From Ophiodon elongatus (taxonomy: Eukaryota > Chordata > Actinopteri > Perciformes > Hexagrammidae), in contig JACSYO010000454.1 in the NCBI GenBank assembly GCA_016806645.1, forward strand, positions 652,001 to 716,000: DNA of 64,000 nucleotides, given 5' to 3'. Both the position numbers and the translations under genes were made by a program. The notes below the pieces were generated by a model. The model was not told where the DNA came from. It worked only from the letters and a program-made list of their open reading frames with translations, and ran no database searches. Below are positions 31,345 through 42,050 of this stretch, in pieces; positions within the stretch are counted from its first letter, which is position 1; each line of letters begins with the position of its first letter.

Positions 31345-34300
31345 CTTTGTAAAGCTGATAAGCTAGCAAACAGTTTATTTACAGGTCCTGCAGACGTGGA
31401 GCAACAACATAATTGATTTGGAGTCGTGTTTCTGGCCACCTGGTGAATGTAAGTCCGATACTAACTCTCCTTCTAACTCTGTTTTGGTCTCCATCAACTC
31501 CTGAAAGGAAATATCTGACACTTAAGCTGCTATATGCTCCACTTTGTTAACCAGCTGGTCGCTAACTTTGTCTGTCCACTGTTTGGTGATGGGCAGGCAG
31601 TCGTACAAAAGGTTTAATCTGATGTTTTTCAATGACAGCAGCTACATGGGGACTCTGAGACTATGCTGATGAGAGCAGTGAGAGTGAACCAAAACAGCAA
31701 AAATGTGGACCTGAAAACCAAAACAATGAGCTGAAAGATACAAACAAATATCTGTCGAGCTGAGAGGAATTCAGATGACTGAGGTGATCATTATTTACGG
31801 GTTCATCAACATGATCGATCTCTTTCACATACATGAAGTCATATCTGACCCATTGTTAATGTTCATGCAGCTTTAAAGAAGAACACAATGTTCCTAATAT
31901 TAAAATATAAAAAATTTACAAATGTGCAGCAGCACTTTGACCAGCTGTGATTTATATATGGATCTTTGTTGACTTGTGACCTGAATGGAGATAAAACTAA
32001 TGTAATGTCTGTACTTTGTACTCCGAGTTAAACTTAATTTATTTTAATAGCTACTATATAGCTGAGATTGCTGCTTATTTCCTGCCACATCACCCTGTTA
32101 TCAAACCAAACTTCACTTCCAGCCCGGAGCACCAGTTTTAATATGCACACTCGTTTCAGCAAGCACAAAATTTACAGCATAGTTCATAAAATGTGTAAAC
32201 GGCTCTTGCATCAAATATCACTGCAAAGTCATTTTATATGTGGTATCGAGTTGGCAGTGTTGCTATACCTTTCCAGCCGATGTGTTTAGAAATAACTATT
32301 GTTGGTGTGAAATACAAAAGGGAGCTTTGCCATGCTAATTTCCTTAATGACAGAAAGCATTTAGCTGTTGGTAATAGTTTCATTGTTCCACAGAAAATAA
32401 TAAAAGAGGGTCACACTGAGGACGGTTTACCTTTGAGGAAAAAACCCAGTGAGATGTTAAGCTGTTTTCTTCCAATCAAACATATTTTTGAGATGCAGGA
32501 GGACACTGAGAGAGGTCCTGTGGCAGTTGACCTTCACAGTGGGTGTTTACAATCACTTGTATCTTCCAAGAAGGATGTTTCCACCAAAAACTCAAACATT
32601 CCTCTCCACTATCTTAAAATGGATGAAGGTTGGCAAATAGTTCCTGAGCAGCATGTGTTTATCTAACCTGATGATAACGATCTCCAGACTAAAAAATGAT
32701 TTTCTTTTAACAGCAGGGTGGTCACTGAAAAGAAAATAAGGTCAGCTATTGACGCTGTCTTCCATCACACTCACCATCTGCAGCACATCAGTCGAAACCA
32801 TCTGCATGCAGCACATGGCGGTGGCTAGAGCACACACAATGGTGGAGATGACGTTCAGGGCACATACGCTGAACAGCAGCTCCTACAGGAGAGGAGGGAA
32901 GAGGAGGAGACTGTTAGAGCAACAAAAGGAGAGGAGGAAGAGTGTGAAAAATAAGAGAAAGGACAAGGGTGCAAGAGAGAAGGTGAGGATAAGAAGAGAA
33001 GACAGTTAAAGGTAAGGACATTAAAGAGGTGTGATATGGTGAATGTAGATCCAAAGGAGAAGACACAGATAGGTTGACGTAATGAGTAAGGTAACCAACT
33101 TTAAAAAAAGCACAACACTTCTACAAACAACTGGTTTAGTAAGACAACCACACAGAACCAAGAACAGGCTAATCTGCAATGTTAATACATCTATAAGACA
33201 GTTTAAAAGGTTAAAGACTGATGAAAAGCATTATGATGTCTATATACATGGAGGCCTAGCATAAAAATTCAACAACAGGGAAAACAACCTCATAAACATT
33301 CAAGGTTAAGCACGAACATAGACACATTCACACTCTGGCAATGCAGTGAACAGCAAGGGGACAAACCGGTATTGAATCTGTCAGCAGAAATAAATGTGCA
33401 TGCAGTTCAAATACTAGCCCAGCACACTGAATCAGAGAAAAGACTTATGACTGCAGCTATTTGTGCTATTCTTCTAAAAAGGGAGAAAATTATCATCTTT
33501 AAGCAGCTCCATTTTCAAACCATAACGTGTTTTGTACATCCTGACAAATTAACCTATAATAACTGCACCATATGAATCAATTTCCTGAAGAAGAGCACAG
33601 GAACAGTAATATCACCTGCATGGTAATTGGCTCTGGGAATAGCAACTGCCTAGCACAGAGAGCATGTTGAGAGTAGAGAGGATGATAGCCGCTTGTACTG
33701 GATCTGCAGTCCACTCAAATGTAACTCCATGCTTCTTTATTAAGTTCCCAGGGTTCATCTGCCACAATAAACTCAATTACACAACCCCTAGAACTGTATT
33801 ATCAGGACTTTTATTATTATTTAACTTTGTAAGACTGTCGAAATATGAGAGGGAGGAGGAGGAGAGATGGCAGAAAAAGGAGTAAATGTGTGGCAGAGAT
33901 TTTGACTTTGGCTGTTTGAATTCAAATATCTCAAAACCAGAGGAAGTGAATCAAATTCCCAAGCTCATACACCTGCAACCACAAACTTACTGTACACCCA
34001 CACAGGTGAACAAAAACGCCATTATATATAAATATATATATATAAAAATAAAAACGGTCAATATTTAACACAGCTGTCCCAAAATATATATGAATGTAAT
34101 AACACAATTCCTTAAAGACAAGGAATTACCACACAAAGTGTTTTCCAGCCTGTCGCACAGATTATTCACCAGATTCAGGAGGCACATAATTAACAATGAC
34201 ATTACAAAACCCTAACTCGTATTAGGCTTCTGATAATCTGCAGAGAGGACAGCCGTCTGCCTTCCCTGATATCAGACAGAATTGTCAACTCGTTACACTC

Positions 34301-37300
34301 TGTTTTCACTCCACTCGAACTCGGTGGAGTGGGCAGATTCAAAGGTCTGGACCCAGGCAACCGACTCCCCCCAATCTAGATCCATCAGGTTTGTTGCCTG
34401 GGTGGAGGTACCCCGGCTTTTAAAAGGAGGTTCAGGCTCGGTGTCTTTTTGCCAATCGGATCCCTTGACTCACTTCCACTCCCTCTGAAGTTTGTGATAT
34501 TAAATGGATCAGTTGCCAGCTCTGCAACTGTTTTTCAAACATGTTTGATATCCATTGCCAAGTATCAAGTCTGTGTGAAGTTAAAGATGAGATGATGCCA
34601 GTTGGAACCAGCGACGTTGAAGTTGCGCTGTGCCAACTATAAAATACAACTAATACATGTTTGCCTTGGAAGCTAACAGTTTTGGAGCTTTTTTTTTTGC
34701 GTTGGAGGAAAGTCTGGAGAACTGAGCAGAAGTCTGTTTCACATTTAAAACTCAAACCCAAATCATTAAATTCATAAGAGATTGTAACTCATTTTAGCTG
34801 AGTGAGAATTACAGTAGTTTACATGTTTAAATAGTTTTGATGTTTCTACACAGAACAAAACTCATTTAGTCCAAATTATGACTTTACATTGCTGCTGACC
34901 TTTGTCCCACAGTATGTCATGGTCTTTGATAGTTTTGAATATATGTCTCAGATTGACAGGAGGTGTGAAGACTGACATGACATGAGTGAAAGTAAAGATT
35001 CAACCTTTTTTTATACATCAAATATTGTAATTTGTATAAAACATATTGGAGAAAAGTTATGCCACTTCCTTTATTTTGGTGATCGGGCAGCTGTTTGAAT
35101 TCATTCAGTACATTTGGAACATTTGGAACTTGTAGGAACTAGAAAAGTAACCCATCACAATAAACACAATTTGTGGTACTGTAGTAGACATTATAACATA
35201 ACTTTGATCACAATAAAATGCTCATGACTATTTCCATAAAAGCAAATCACCTTAATGAACTACCCAAACAAGTCTCAGGCCTCTGCAAGTCGATTTTCAT
35301 GCCACATTGAATGTCCATGTTGTGCTTTGAAATCTGGTCAACATTTATGGCAAAAGAAACATGTGGTTGTAGAAGCTAAAACATGAACGAGAAAGGTGCA
35401 CTCAGTAGAGAGCAGATCTCGGCCAGGTGGGGCTGTAACGCGTTGTACAACCGACTTCATTCAAACGCAAAAACAAGTTGCGATAAATGCAACCAATCGG
35501 CTCAAAGACGTTACATAAGACAATTCATGCAATCTTGCCAAAAACTAAACTAAACTCACCAAGTTGTCTGCCCGTGTTGCAGCGGCTGAGTGGAGGTGAG
35601 GTATAGCAGTGTGTGCACTGGTAGCTCAGTTAGCTGTTAGTTTATAGCTGATAGCCAAACACACCATCCAAAACACTATAAGTGAGAAAACTGTTTTCCC
35701 CCTCACTGTGTCTCTGGGTACAGAGTAACGGCTGGGAGGCGGCGATGCACTCAGCTGTGTTATCACTAGCGGCCCCTATCAGCCAGGGGCCAGTTCGGAG
35801 TAGTGAGTGGGGAGTCTGCAGGAAGTCGATGGCGGTATAAAACATGCAATAAAAGGTGTTTTGAGTGAGTGTGAATCACCGCCACCACAAGAGGTCCTTA
35901 AACATGCAGCCATAACTGGGCACCCAAAACATTGTGCAGTTTGCTGCAGCACAACGCGACATTAGCCATGGACAGACACAGAGGCGCACACTCACTAACG
36001 CACACGCAAACAAGTGATCGCACGATTCTCCTAAAATAATAAAAAAAATGCTGGTATGGTCATTTGATCCCAGAAGACCTGTATTCAAGACAACTATTTC
36101 TACCTCCATGCATGAGTGGCACCTGGAAAGTGACACATGCTGCCTAGTCCGAACAAAACCGTATGGTGACAGATTGTATAGCACTCTGAACATAACAGGG
36201 GACTTAATTGGGTTTTCACATCACTGATTCTCAATTGTTGTCTCACGAACCATGAACGTCTTGACCAGACACAAACTACACACATGTCTCCACTAGCTGC
36301 TCCCTCTAAAGTAGGGCAGGCTTGTCGCAGCACCCTGCTTTTCTCCAGCCAACATGGATTTTCAGTTGATAGTCTCCGCCGACCTCCGGGCATCCTCTAG
36401 CAGCTCTTTACAGGATCTGGCAAAAAAAACCAGCATTTCCCTCAGGAGGCCATATAACAGTTTCAGGGAGGTCAGTCCAGACTGTTGGCATAGCCCTTCA
36501 GATATTTTCTAACCTCCAATGACAGGAAGCAGCAGATGTTGTAGATCCAGGATGCCACTTCTCATAAAATACTAAATGCACAGACTCCGTAAAGGAAAAG
36601 CTTTTTTCATACCTATAGTCTTGACCCTCGAAACAAGTTAATCTCAGACCAACAGAGCTTAAATGGTCCAATCATAGAACATGCAATAATGATCCTTTTT
36701 CTTCTTTTGTCGCAGCCTGGAGAGATTCAGCACGTCAGATCCCACCCAGTCTGTCCTCCCAGATGAACTCATCCAGTGGCGTCCTAATCAAAATAAATCT
36801 GATGTTTCCACTGGATTTCTGCCTGAAAGACGTTATTGAAGGCTAATTATCCCACAACAATTGAGACCGATCCTTTTTGGCTCAGGTACAATGCTTGATC
36901 AGTCTTACAGGGCCCTGATACACCAACCGACCTCACAACTGGGGCAAACAAACACCGATCGATTAAAGCTTTGAATAAGCAGCAAAGACCACTGCTGACA
37001 TGCATGCATGTTCTGCACCTGCTAAAAGAAAATACAACCAGAAACACGACAAACAAAGATGGAAATAAGTCCAGGATTTTATCATTAAAAAAGGGTTAGG
37101 GTTAGGGTTAAGGCTATGAGGAAGAGGAGAAAAAGGTGCAGAAAATGCAATGATTTGGGAATTGGGAATTGCAATGAATTGGGTCCACTAGAGCAAACAC
37201 ATCACAAACATTACAGGCAACAGTCGTCTAATAGCAAGGCTCTAGGTAGGATTTCTGTCCAGTGTGTATCCCTGCAGGGAGGGGTGGTGGTTTATTACAG

Positions 37301-40086
37301 TAAATAAAGTTTTCCCATGTCAAACTGCAAGCATCTACTAAGACCACAAATATTTATGAAAGCTTCATTTGAGCTATTTTTGTTATGGTAATACATCTGC
37401 AGTATAGATGTGAGCCGGTGCATTTCTGTGATTTCCCTTGTGACCGCAATGTACATAATGACATAATAAATCCTGCCAGGCAAATAAATGTAAGAACACC
37501 TCTGAAGAAAGTGTTTAACATGCTTGCTCAACAGATATTTAACCTCTAGAAGATACCTTGCCTCAAGTCAAACAGGTTAGTGAGTTACACAGCAAGGTTA
37601 CACATCCTCCCCCTTACAGGAAATCACAAATTATCTCAATACCCCCTCCCACTGACGATTTATGGCCCCAGGCAGTGTAATGAAAAGAAACGGAATGGAA
37701 ATTAAATGTGTCTGCAAAGAGTGAATGACACATTTTTGCATCAAAATGAATAATGCTGCTGAGTGCTAAAACAAAACTCTGAAACAGAAAGAGAGATGCT
37801 GCGGATAAATGACCGAAGAATAAACTTAAGGTTGTTTAATAGGCTACTCAGTCCACCTGCTGTGATAATTCAGTACTCCCGCTATGTAATTTAGTGACAG
37901 AGGAACGATATGGCAATTGCACGATGAGTTCATTAGGATCAGCGAGCTATCTGAAATGGCCGAGGACTCATGGGACTCGGGCATGACAGCTTCCTCTTAG
38001 ACATAATTCAACTCATCTGACTACTTTGGCACTTAATAATGGCTCCAATTCACATATTTCTTTTAATGAGCTAAGATCAAAATGACAAATGCGCTTGATC
38101 TTTCCTCTTTTCAGAAGCATGCTTCATCCTATGAAGTCTTTTATTTGGTTATCAATGTTTTATAATCAATCAGGGTCATAAAATTAATGGATATGATTGT
38201 CGTTATCCAATAAAGACACAGTAGCATATACTATATATCATTCCTGAAGACATTGAGTCAAGATAAATCTACTGAGATCGTGCACTTGCAAACTACCGCC
38301 AGACCAGGCTGGATACGCACTGCATACTAAGAGGTCTGCATCTAGGGGAAAGACAAATGCTGTTGCCATTCTCCACTTCCTGCCCAATTAATCTGAGACT
38401 GAACACTTTCAGTCTTTTGTATTTTACGTCATTCGGCTGTTCTCACCGTTGAGTTCGGCTGTTACAAAGTGAGAGAGGCAACTTGGAGACATCAGTTTAG
38501 ACTTGATGATTCTAGCAATTGAAAGACAATTATTTTCAAACGACTACAGGCCGTTACTCAAGTTAATGGTATCATTCTGATTAGAGAAGTAACCAGAGTG
38601 GTAGAGTCTGTAGCCATGGTAGCGGCTCTGTGAGACTGGACTTGGACATCTCAGTGCTTTGCTCTAAATGCTCACGTCAGCATGCTAACATGCTCACAAC
38701 AACTATTCTAACATGCTGATGATCATATAAATTACCGTACACCTCTCTACCACAAAATATCTTATTTTAATTTTCACAAGTTATATTTTATCTCTATATT
38801 TCAACCCATTTTTCTACTTGCGTGATTCTTTCTATACATATTGATTGAGCACTGTTAGACGGAGCCTGAGATTCTAAGATTTTCGTTGCGAACAACTGCT
38901 TCTCTGTAATTATTGTATATATGACAATAAATAACTTGTAACTAAATAGAAAGTACAGCTGATACGAAAGGGAATGGCATGTTGAGCAGGTATTTAAACA
39001 AAGAACATTGGCATTATAATTACTTGAAATTAACCCTAAATCTCCGAACCAGACTTAATGGCATTCCACCCTAGAGATGTTTCACGAATACACAAGTCAA
39101 GTCAGCCTCATGGTAGTGCTAGAGGGAAAGTCAAGGGATCACTAAAGATAGCAGACTTCAGCATCTTGGGACCATAAATGTCTGTACAAAAAAACAGTTG
39201 TTGAGATATTTCAGTCTGAACCAAAGTGGTGGACCACTGCCATCCCTAGAGCTTAGGAGAAAAAAAGAATAAGAAAAAGAAAATTAAAATCTTGAACGGT
39301 AACGTCTGCAGATAAAATTCAAGTGGCTTGAAGTTAGGCTGAAATCCATTTGTTTCTAGACTTTAATCTCTGGAGTGCAAATAACAAATAAGTAGTTAAA
39401 TAAGTAAATGAAATTCATTTTTTGCAACTCAGATTTACACAGTGTGGTTTGCTATTTGAATAAAACTGATTTCCTGGAGTTGTCTCTCAGTCTGGCCACA
39501 CAAATGGATTTCAAACAGTCACTCGCAATGGTGACATCACTCAGTGTGGTTAAAGCCGGCCATGACGGCAGCACGAGAACAAGGCTGCAGGAATCAACAT
39601 CTACCATTCTTGGTACAGCGACGAAATATTGCTAAGATGGGAAAAGCAAGAGAATATATCTCCACTGTTTTCTTTGAGTTGTAGATAACACACCGACAGT
39701 CAGGACAGTCAGTACATATGGTACAACGTGTCGTTACCATAGCTACCAGCAGTTGCAACAGTTACATGCTTCTCAGTTCTTCTAAGTTACCTGCAGTCTG
39801 AACACAGTCTAACTAGTATAGAATAAGTTTTGCATGTGAAAACATCATCGTCTCTCCCCATCAGCACAATTAAATCACATGCTGGCTCACACCCACCTTG
39901 AGGCGTAGGCGGATGGTGTTGCAGTCCCTCAGAGGGTTCAGTTTCAGTGTCTCTCCCAGGTTGTTGCAGCTCGTACTCTGCTGCTGCAGCTCGCAGCACA
40001 CACACACTCCATCGCTGTCAAACTTGAGCTGGGGGGGAGGAGGGGAGAACACACATCCACACTCATGCATGCACGCCACGTACACA

Positions 40087-40126
<40 letters not shown>

Positions 40127-42050
40127 CACACACAAAAGCACACGCACAGACACATGCACTGATCAGACCTGAGCTTGGAGTATCATGGTGATGTAGTTCA
40201 TGCTGGGATTACTCCTGACATGAACACACAGTGAACCGGTCAACAAGATAAACTAAACACACTCAAGATACTGAATATGATACTCTGATTGAGAAAGGCC
40301 GCTGCACATGACTGATCAGAAGTGCACAACAAAAGAAGAGAGGCTGTGAGATATGTGGAGCTACCCAGGGAGGGACGGAGGTAGAGCGCACCTCTGCTAT
40401 GTGTCCCAGATTACGAGAAAGCAGGACATGAACCCAACAAGTATGGGTTAATTACATTGGGGAGAGGAGATGAGGAACGTTAACATTTTAGACATGACTA
40501 GGGGAGGGTCTCCGGGGAGCCGCATGAATCAGTGAGGTTGGTCTACTCGGCTGGTCCCACTTCCGCATCAGACAAGCTGCTTCTAATGTGTAAGTGGTTG
40601 GGGTTAGTGGGCTGGGTGCTGGATGAATCACACGGGGCTTCTTCTGTCAACAGAGGAGACCCTGGTGCTATAAATTCATCTTTAAAAAAGTCAGCTGAGC
40701 ATTTCATTATGAAAATGTGAAGACTGCAGTGTTCTGTGTCCAACTACTTCTGATGCAAGGAGTAAATACACTTATTTTGACATCTTGTTTCACATGCGTT
40801 AACACAGCTGTTAGAAAAGCCAGGGCGTAGAGAGAATGTATCTAACTGCTGAAAACCGCTTGTAAGAAACCTTTTCAGCCCATCAAACAAGCTCTTCTTT
40901 TGGAGTATGCTGGCCCCTTTAATGCATCTGTATGAGTTAAAGTCAGGACATCCCGGTGTCTACTGCTTTGATTCTGACCAGGTCTCTCTTGAGTCTCTTT
41001 GAGCTGCTGCATTACTCTTTCAAAGTTGTTTATCTGTATTTGAGCTATTTTAGATTCTGGCAAAGATGGATGTGATAATCACCAGCCATTAGTCACTAAC
41101 AGACAAATACTTCAGTTCACTTTTGATGTTGACTCAGATTTGCAGCCTGCTCAGAGCAGAAGTGCCGCCTGTCAGCCTACCATGTGCCAACATTCATGAA
41201 TTTAAATGTTGACTCACATGCAGACAACAACGAACACATGCCTGTTACGCAACAACAACAAAATACAAGTCTTGCACCAATCTTTTGCATTTATCTACAG
41301 GCGAACGGCATAGACACCTACATGTGTTTGTAATGAAGAAATACATCAGGCTACTGAGAAACACCATTATTTGGCATGTCAGTGGTATTGTACTTGATTT
41401 AGCTTTTACAGGTCGTCATTGTAAATGAGAACTGGTTCCCAATTGACTTAACTGGTTAAATAGAGGTAAAATAAATAAATAAATAGATCTTAATGAAAAT
41501 TATCACATCATTTTATTTTTGCTGTTTGTTTTTTTTGTAAATATTTTTGGGCTGTATGTCACAGGTTTTTAACATGTAGCAAATATTCACGTATGGATAG
41601 ATTTACTGTAGGAGAATGCCAGTGTTTCAGGAATATAAGAACCATGTTGATGGAGCAGTCTGAGCCTTAGTGATGTAAAAAAATCTTCTTTTCCCTTTTC
41701 TTTAATTTATTACATTTTGTCAAATCTGAATCTGATGGAAAGTTATATTGGAGATGCTGATAACACTTGAAAAAGTATGTTGACCTGATTCCATCTATCA
41801 TTGTGTGATGTCGGTGTGCGTTCTTACAAAGATGAAGGGGTTCGATTTTTTTTATCAAGAAAAGGTATATATATTTATATATATATTTATATATATATAT
41901 ATAAAATGTCCAGTTTAGTTAAAGTCCAGTGGGTCTCACCAGCTGACACTCCTCCAGAGAGTTGACCAGCTGAGCGTTCTGGCAGGACAGGATGGAGCCC
42001 GCCAGGTTGAGCATCACACACACAGCTGACAGCAGCATGAAGAATGTGAT
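22533..42050 (-). CDS. entrep2: ENTREP/FAM189A family membrane protein, 5' exons missing (10 coding exons seen)
   Basis: Endosomal multi-pass membrane adaptor family; the paralogue ENTREP1 (FAM189A2) is reported to recruit and activate the HECT ubiquitin ligase ITCH through PPxY motifs. Exons: 42050-41940, 40028-39897, 32882-32775, 29726-29566, 27578-27443, 25328-25250, 25156-24392, 23927-23856, 23303-22981 and 22727-22533, giving 693 residues plus stop. A membrane segment (ITFFMLLSAVCVMLNLAGSI) is followed by a Cys-rich loop with CVCC, another membrane segment (82-108) and a long cytosolic tail. PPPY and PPEY lie in the PPPPYYPPEY stretch and a third PPxY in LPPPYESV. The C-terminal block SLADFKMYKDTKVLVAKFLE is conserved. 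The exons for the first two membrane segments were not found and probably lie beyond 64000. The family is secure; entrep2 rather than entrep1 rests on the 15q linkage. Confidence 0.85.
22981..23303 (-). CDS. entrep2: ENTREP gene, conserved C-terminal domain exon
   Basis: Encodes HSLADFKMYKDTKVLVAKFL, CSLPPEVQQVVNNIKCVIKS and EEAIFSANVIDQ, the conserved helical C-terminal block of the family. Borders TTCAG and GTAACT. Confidence 0.92.
23856..23927 (-). CDS. entrep2: ENTREP gene, short exon
   Basis: 24 codons (RDNCGCASANTPAAEDSTHT, then SPEQ). Weakly conserved, but the phase and borders (CTACAG, G|GTACCG) fit both neighbours exactly. Confidence 0.78.
24392..25156 (-). CDS. entrep2: ENTREP gene, large Ser/Pro-rich exon
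   Basis: 255 codons of low-complexity cytosolic tail, rich in Ser, Pro and Glu/Asp. A basic patch (RVLRAARRYRKLARIVRS) precedes the conserved RSTSDP motif near the end. Borders TCTCAG and GTAAGT, phases fit. Confidence 0.9.
25250..25328 (-). CDS. entrep2: ENTREP gene, short linker exon
   Basis: VTTSMEQQATESSLCERNTN then AGFSTQ. It matches the family in spacing and in the GFST ending. Borders TTCACAG and G|GTAAAG, phase 1. Confidence 0.87.
25558..25668. repeat. (TA)n tract with interruptions
   Basis: About 110 bp of TA dinucleotide with GTATATG/CATATAC breaks; largely self-complementary. Confidence 0.95.
26230..26455 (+). mobile_element. L2/Maui-type LINE 3' tail
   Basis: Ends in the typical fish L2 3' terminus (CAAAGCACTTTGTAAA, then GGTGCTATACAAATAAAG and an ATT run). 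5'-truncated copy with no coding part. Confidence 0.65.
26627..27265 (+). repeat. Dispersed GCTAACA-rich fish repeat, copy 1
   Basis: Shows the block order seen in reverse at 38585-39250: GGTCCAGACAGAAATATCTC, then GATCCCCTGACTTT, then a region rich in GTTAGCATGCTAA. This agrees with a repeat common in percomorph introns; class uncertain. Confidence 0.6.
27443..27578 (-). CDS. entrep2: ENTREP gene, second PPxY exon
   Basis: Begins GLHLDFPHSPFSAIYG and contains LYPTDLPPPYESVVGQ with a further PPxY motif. Borders GACAG and GTGAGA. Confidence 0.93.
28140..29565 (-). other. ENTREP gene intron, no further feature
   Basis: AT-rich intron with no recognisable repeat or exon. Confidence 0.5.
29566..29726 (-). 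CDS. entrep2: ENTREP gene, first PPxY exon
   Basis: Encodes the TLDFDEFIAPIPPPPYYPPE stretch, the best family signature, with two overlapping PPxY motifs for WW domains. Borders TTCAG and AG|GTGAGA, phase 2. Confidence 0.93.
29800..30000. repeat. Possible dispersed repeat fragment
   Basis: Contains GTGCCTTGCTCAGGGACACC, a sequence typical of repeat copies in fish genomes. Boundaries unclear. Confidence 0.4.
30170..30385 (+). mobile_element. L2-type LINE 3' tail
   Basis: Ends GCATTTTGAATTGCCTTG then GGTGCTATACAAATAA. 5'-truncated. Confidence 0.6.
30540..30830 (+). mobile_element. L2-type LINE 3' tail, second copy
   Basis: T-rich sequence ending GGTACTATATAAATAAAG. The 77-codon frame in it is low complexity. 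Confidence 0.5.
31292..31340. repeat. (AT)n microsatellite
   Basis: Pure AT dinucleotide run with a GTATAT end. Confidence 0.95.
32775..32882 (-). CDS. entrep2: ENTREP gene, last membrane-segment exon
   Basis: 36 codons (ELLFSVCALNVISTIVCALA, then TAMCCMQM). Strongly hydrophobic with Cys residues near the cytosolic end. Borders TGTAG and GTGAGT. Confidence 0.92.
37093..37110 (+). repeat. Interstitial telomere motif (GGGTTA)3
   Basis: Three exact telomere hexamers within the ENTREP gene intron. Confidence 0.95.
38585..39250 (-). repeat. Dispersed GCTAACA-rich repeat, copy 2, interrupted
   Basis: Reverse-strand copy of the family at 26627-27265. Its two halves (to about 38730 and from about 38946) are separated by another element. 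The outer half contains GAGATATTTCAGTCTGAACC. Confidence 0.6.
38731..38945 (+). mobile_element. Retroelement-like insertion inside copy 2
   Basis: Ends ATATATGACAATAAATAACT, resembling the 3' end of a fish retroposon. It splits the surrounding repeat. Class not determined. Confidence 0.5.
39897..40028 (-). CDS. entrep2: ENTREP gene, Cys-rich loop exon
   Basis: 44 codons (LKFDSDGVCVCCELQQQSTS onward, ending IRLRLK). Six cysteines suggest a disulphide-bonded lumenal or extracellular loop. Borders CCCAG and GTGGGT. A (CA)n tract lies next to it at 40089-40121. Confidence 0.88.
40089..40121. repeat. (CA)n microsatellite
   Basis: CA run of about 16 units next to the Cys-loop exon of the ENTREP gene. 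Confidence 0.95.
41410..41490 (+). mobile_element. Retroelement 3' tail fragment
   Basis: Contains TTGTAAATGAGAACTGGTTC and TTAAATAGAGGTAAAATAAA, followed by an AAAT run, as in a widespread fish retroelement tail. Confidence 0.55.
41940..42050 (-). CDS. entrep2: ENTREP gene, membrane-segment exon
   Basis: 37 codons, phase 0: ITFFMLLSAVCVMLNLAGSI then LSCQNAQLVNSLEECQL. Hydrophobic membrane segment followed by the start of the Cys-containing loop. Borders CACAG and GTGAGA. First exon of the gene that I can find. Confidence 0.88.

Larger units (their letters stand above)
32883..39896 (-). other. ENTREP gene 7-kb intron
   Basis: Contains a (GGGTTA)3 block, one split dispersed repeat and otherwise AT-rich DNA. 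The stretch 37640-38110 is repeat-free and rich in TAAT cores. No exon found. Confidence 0.5.
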
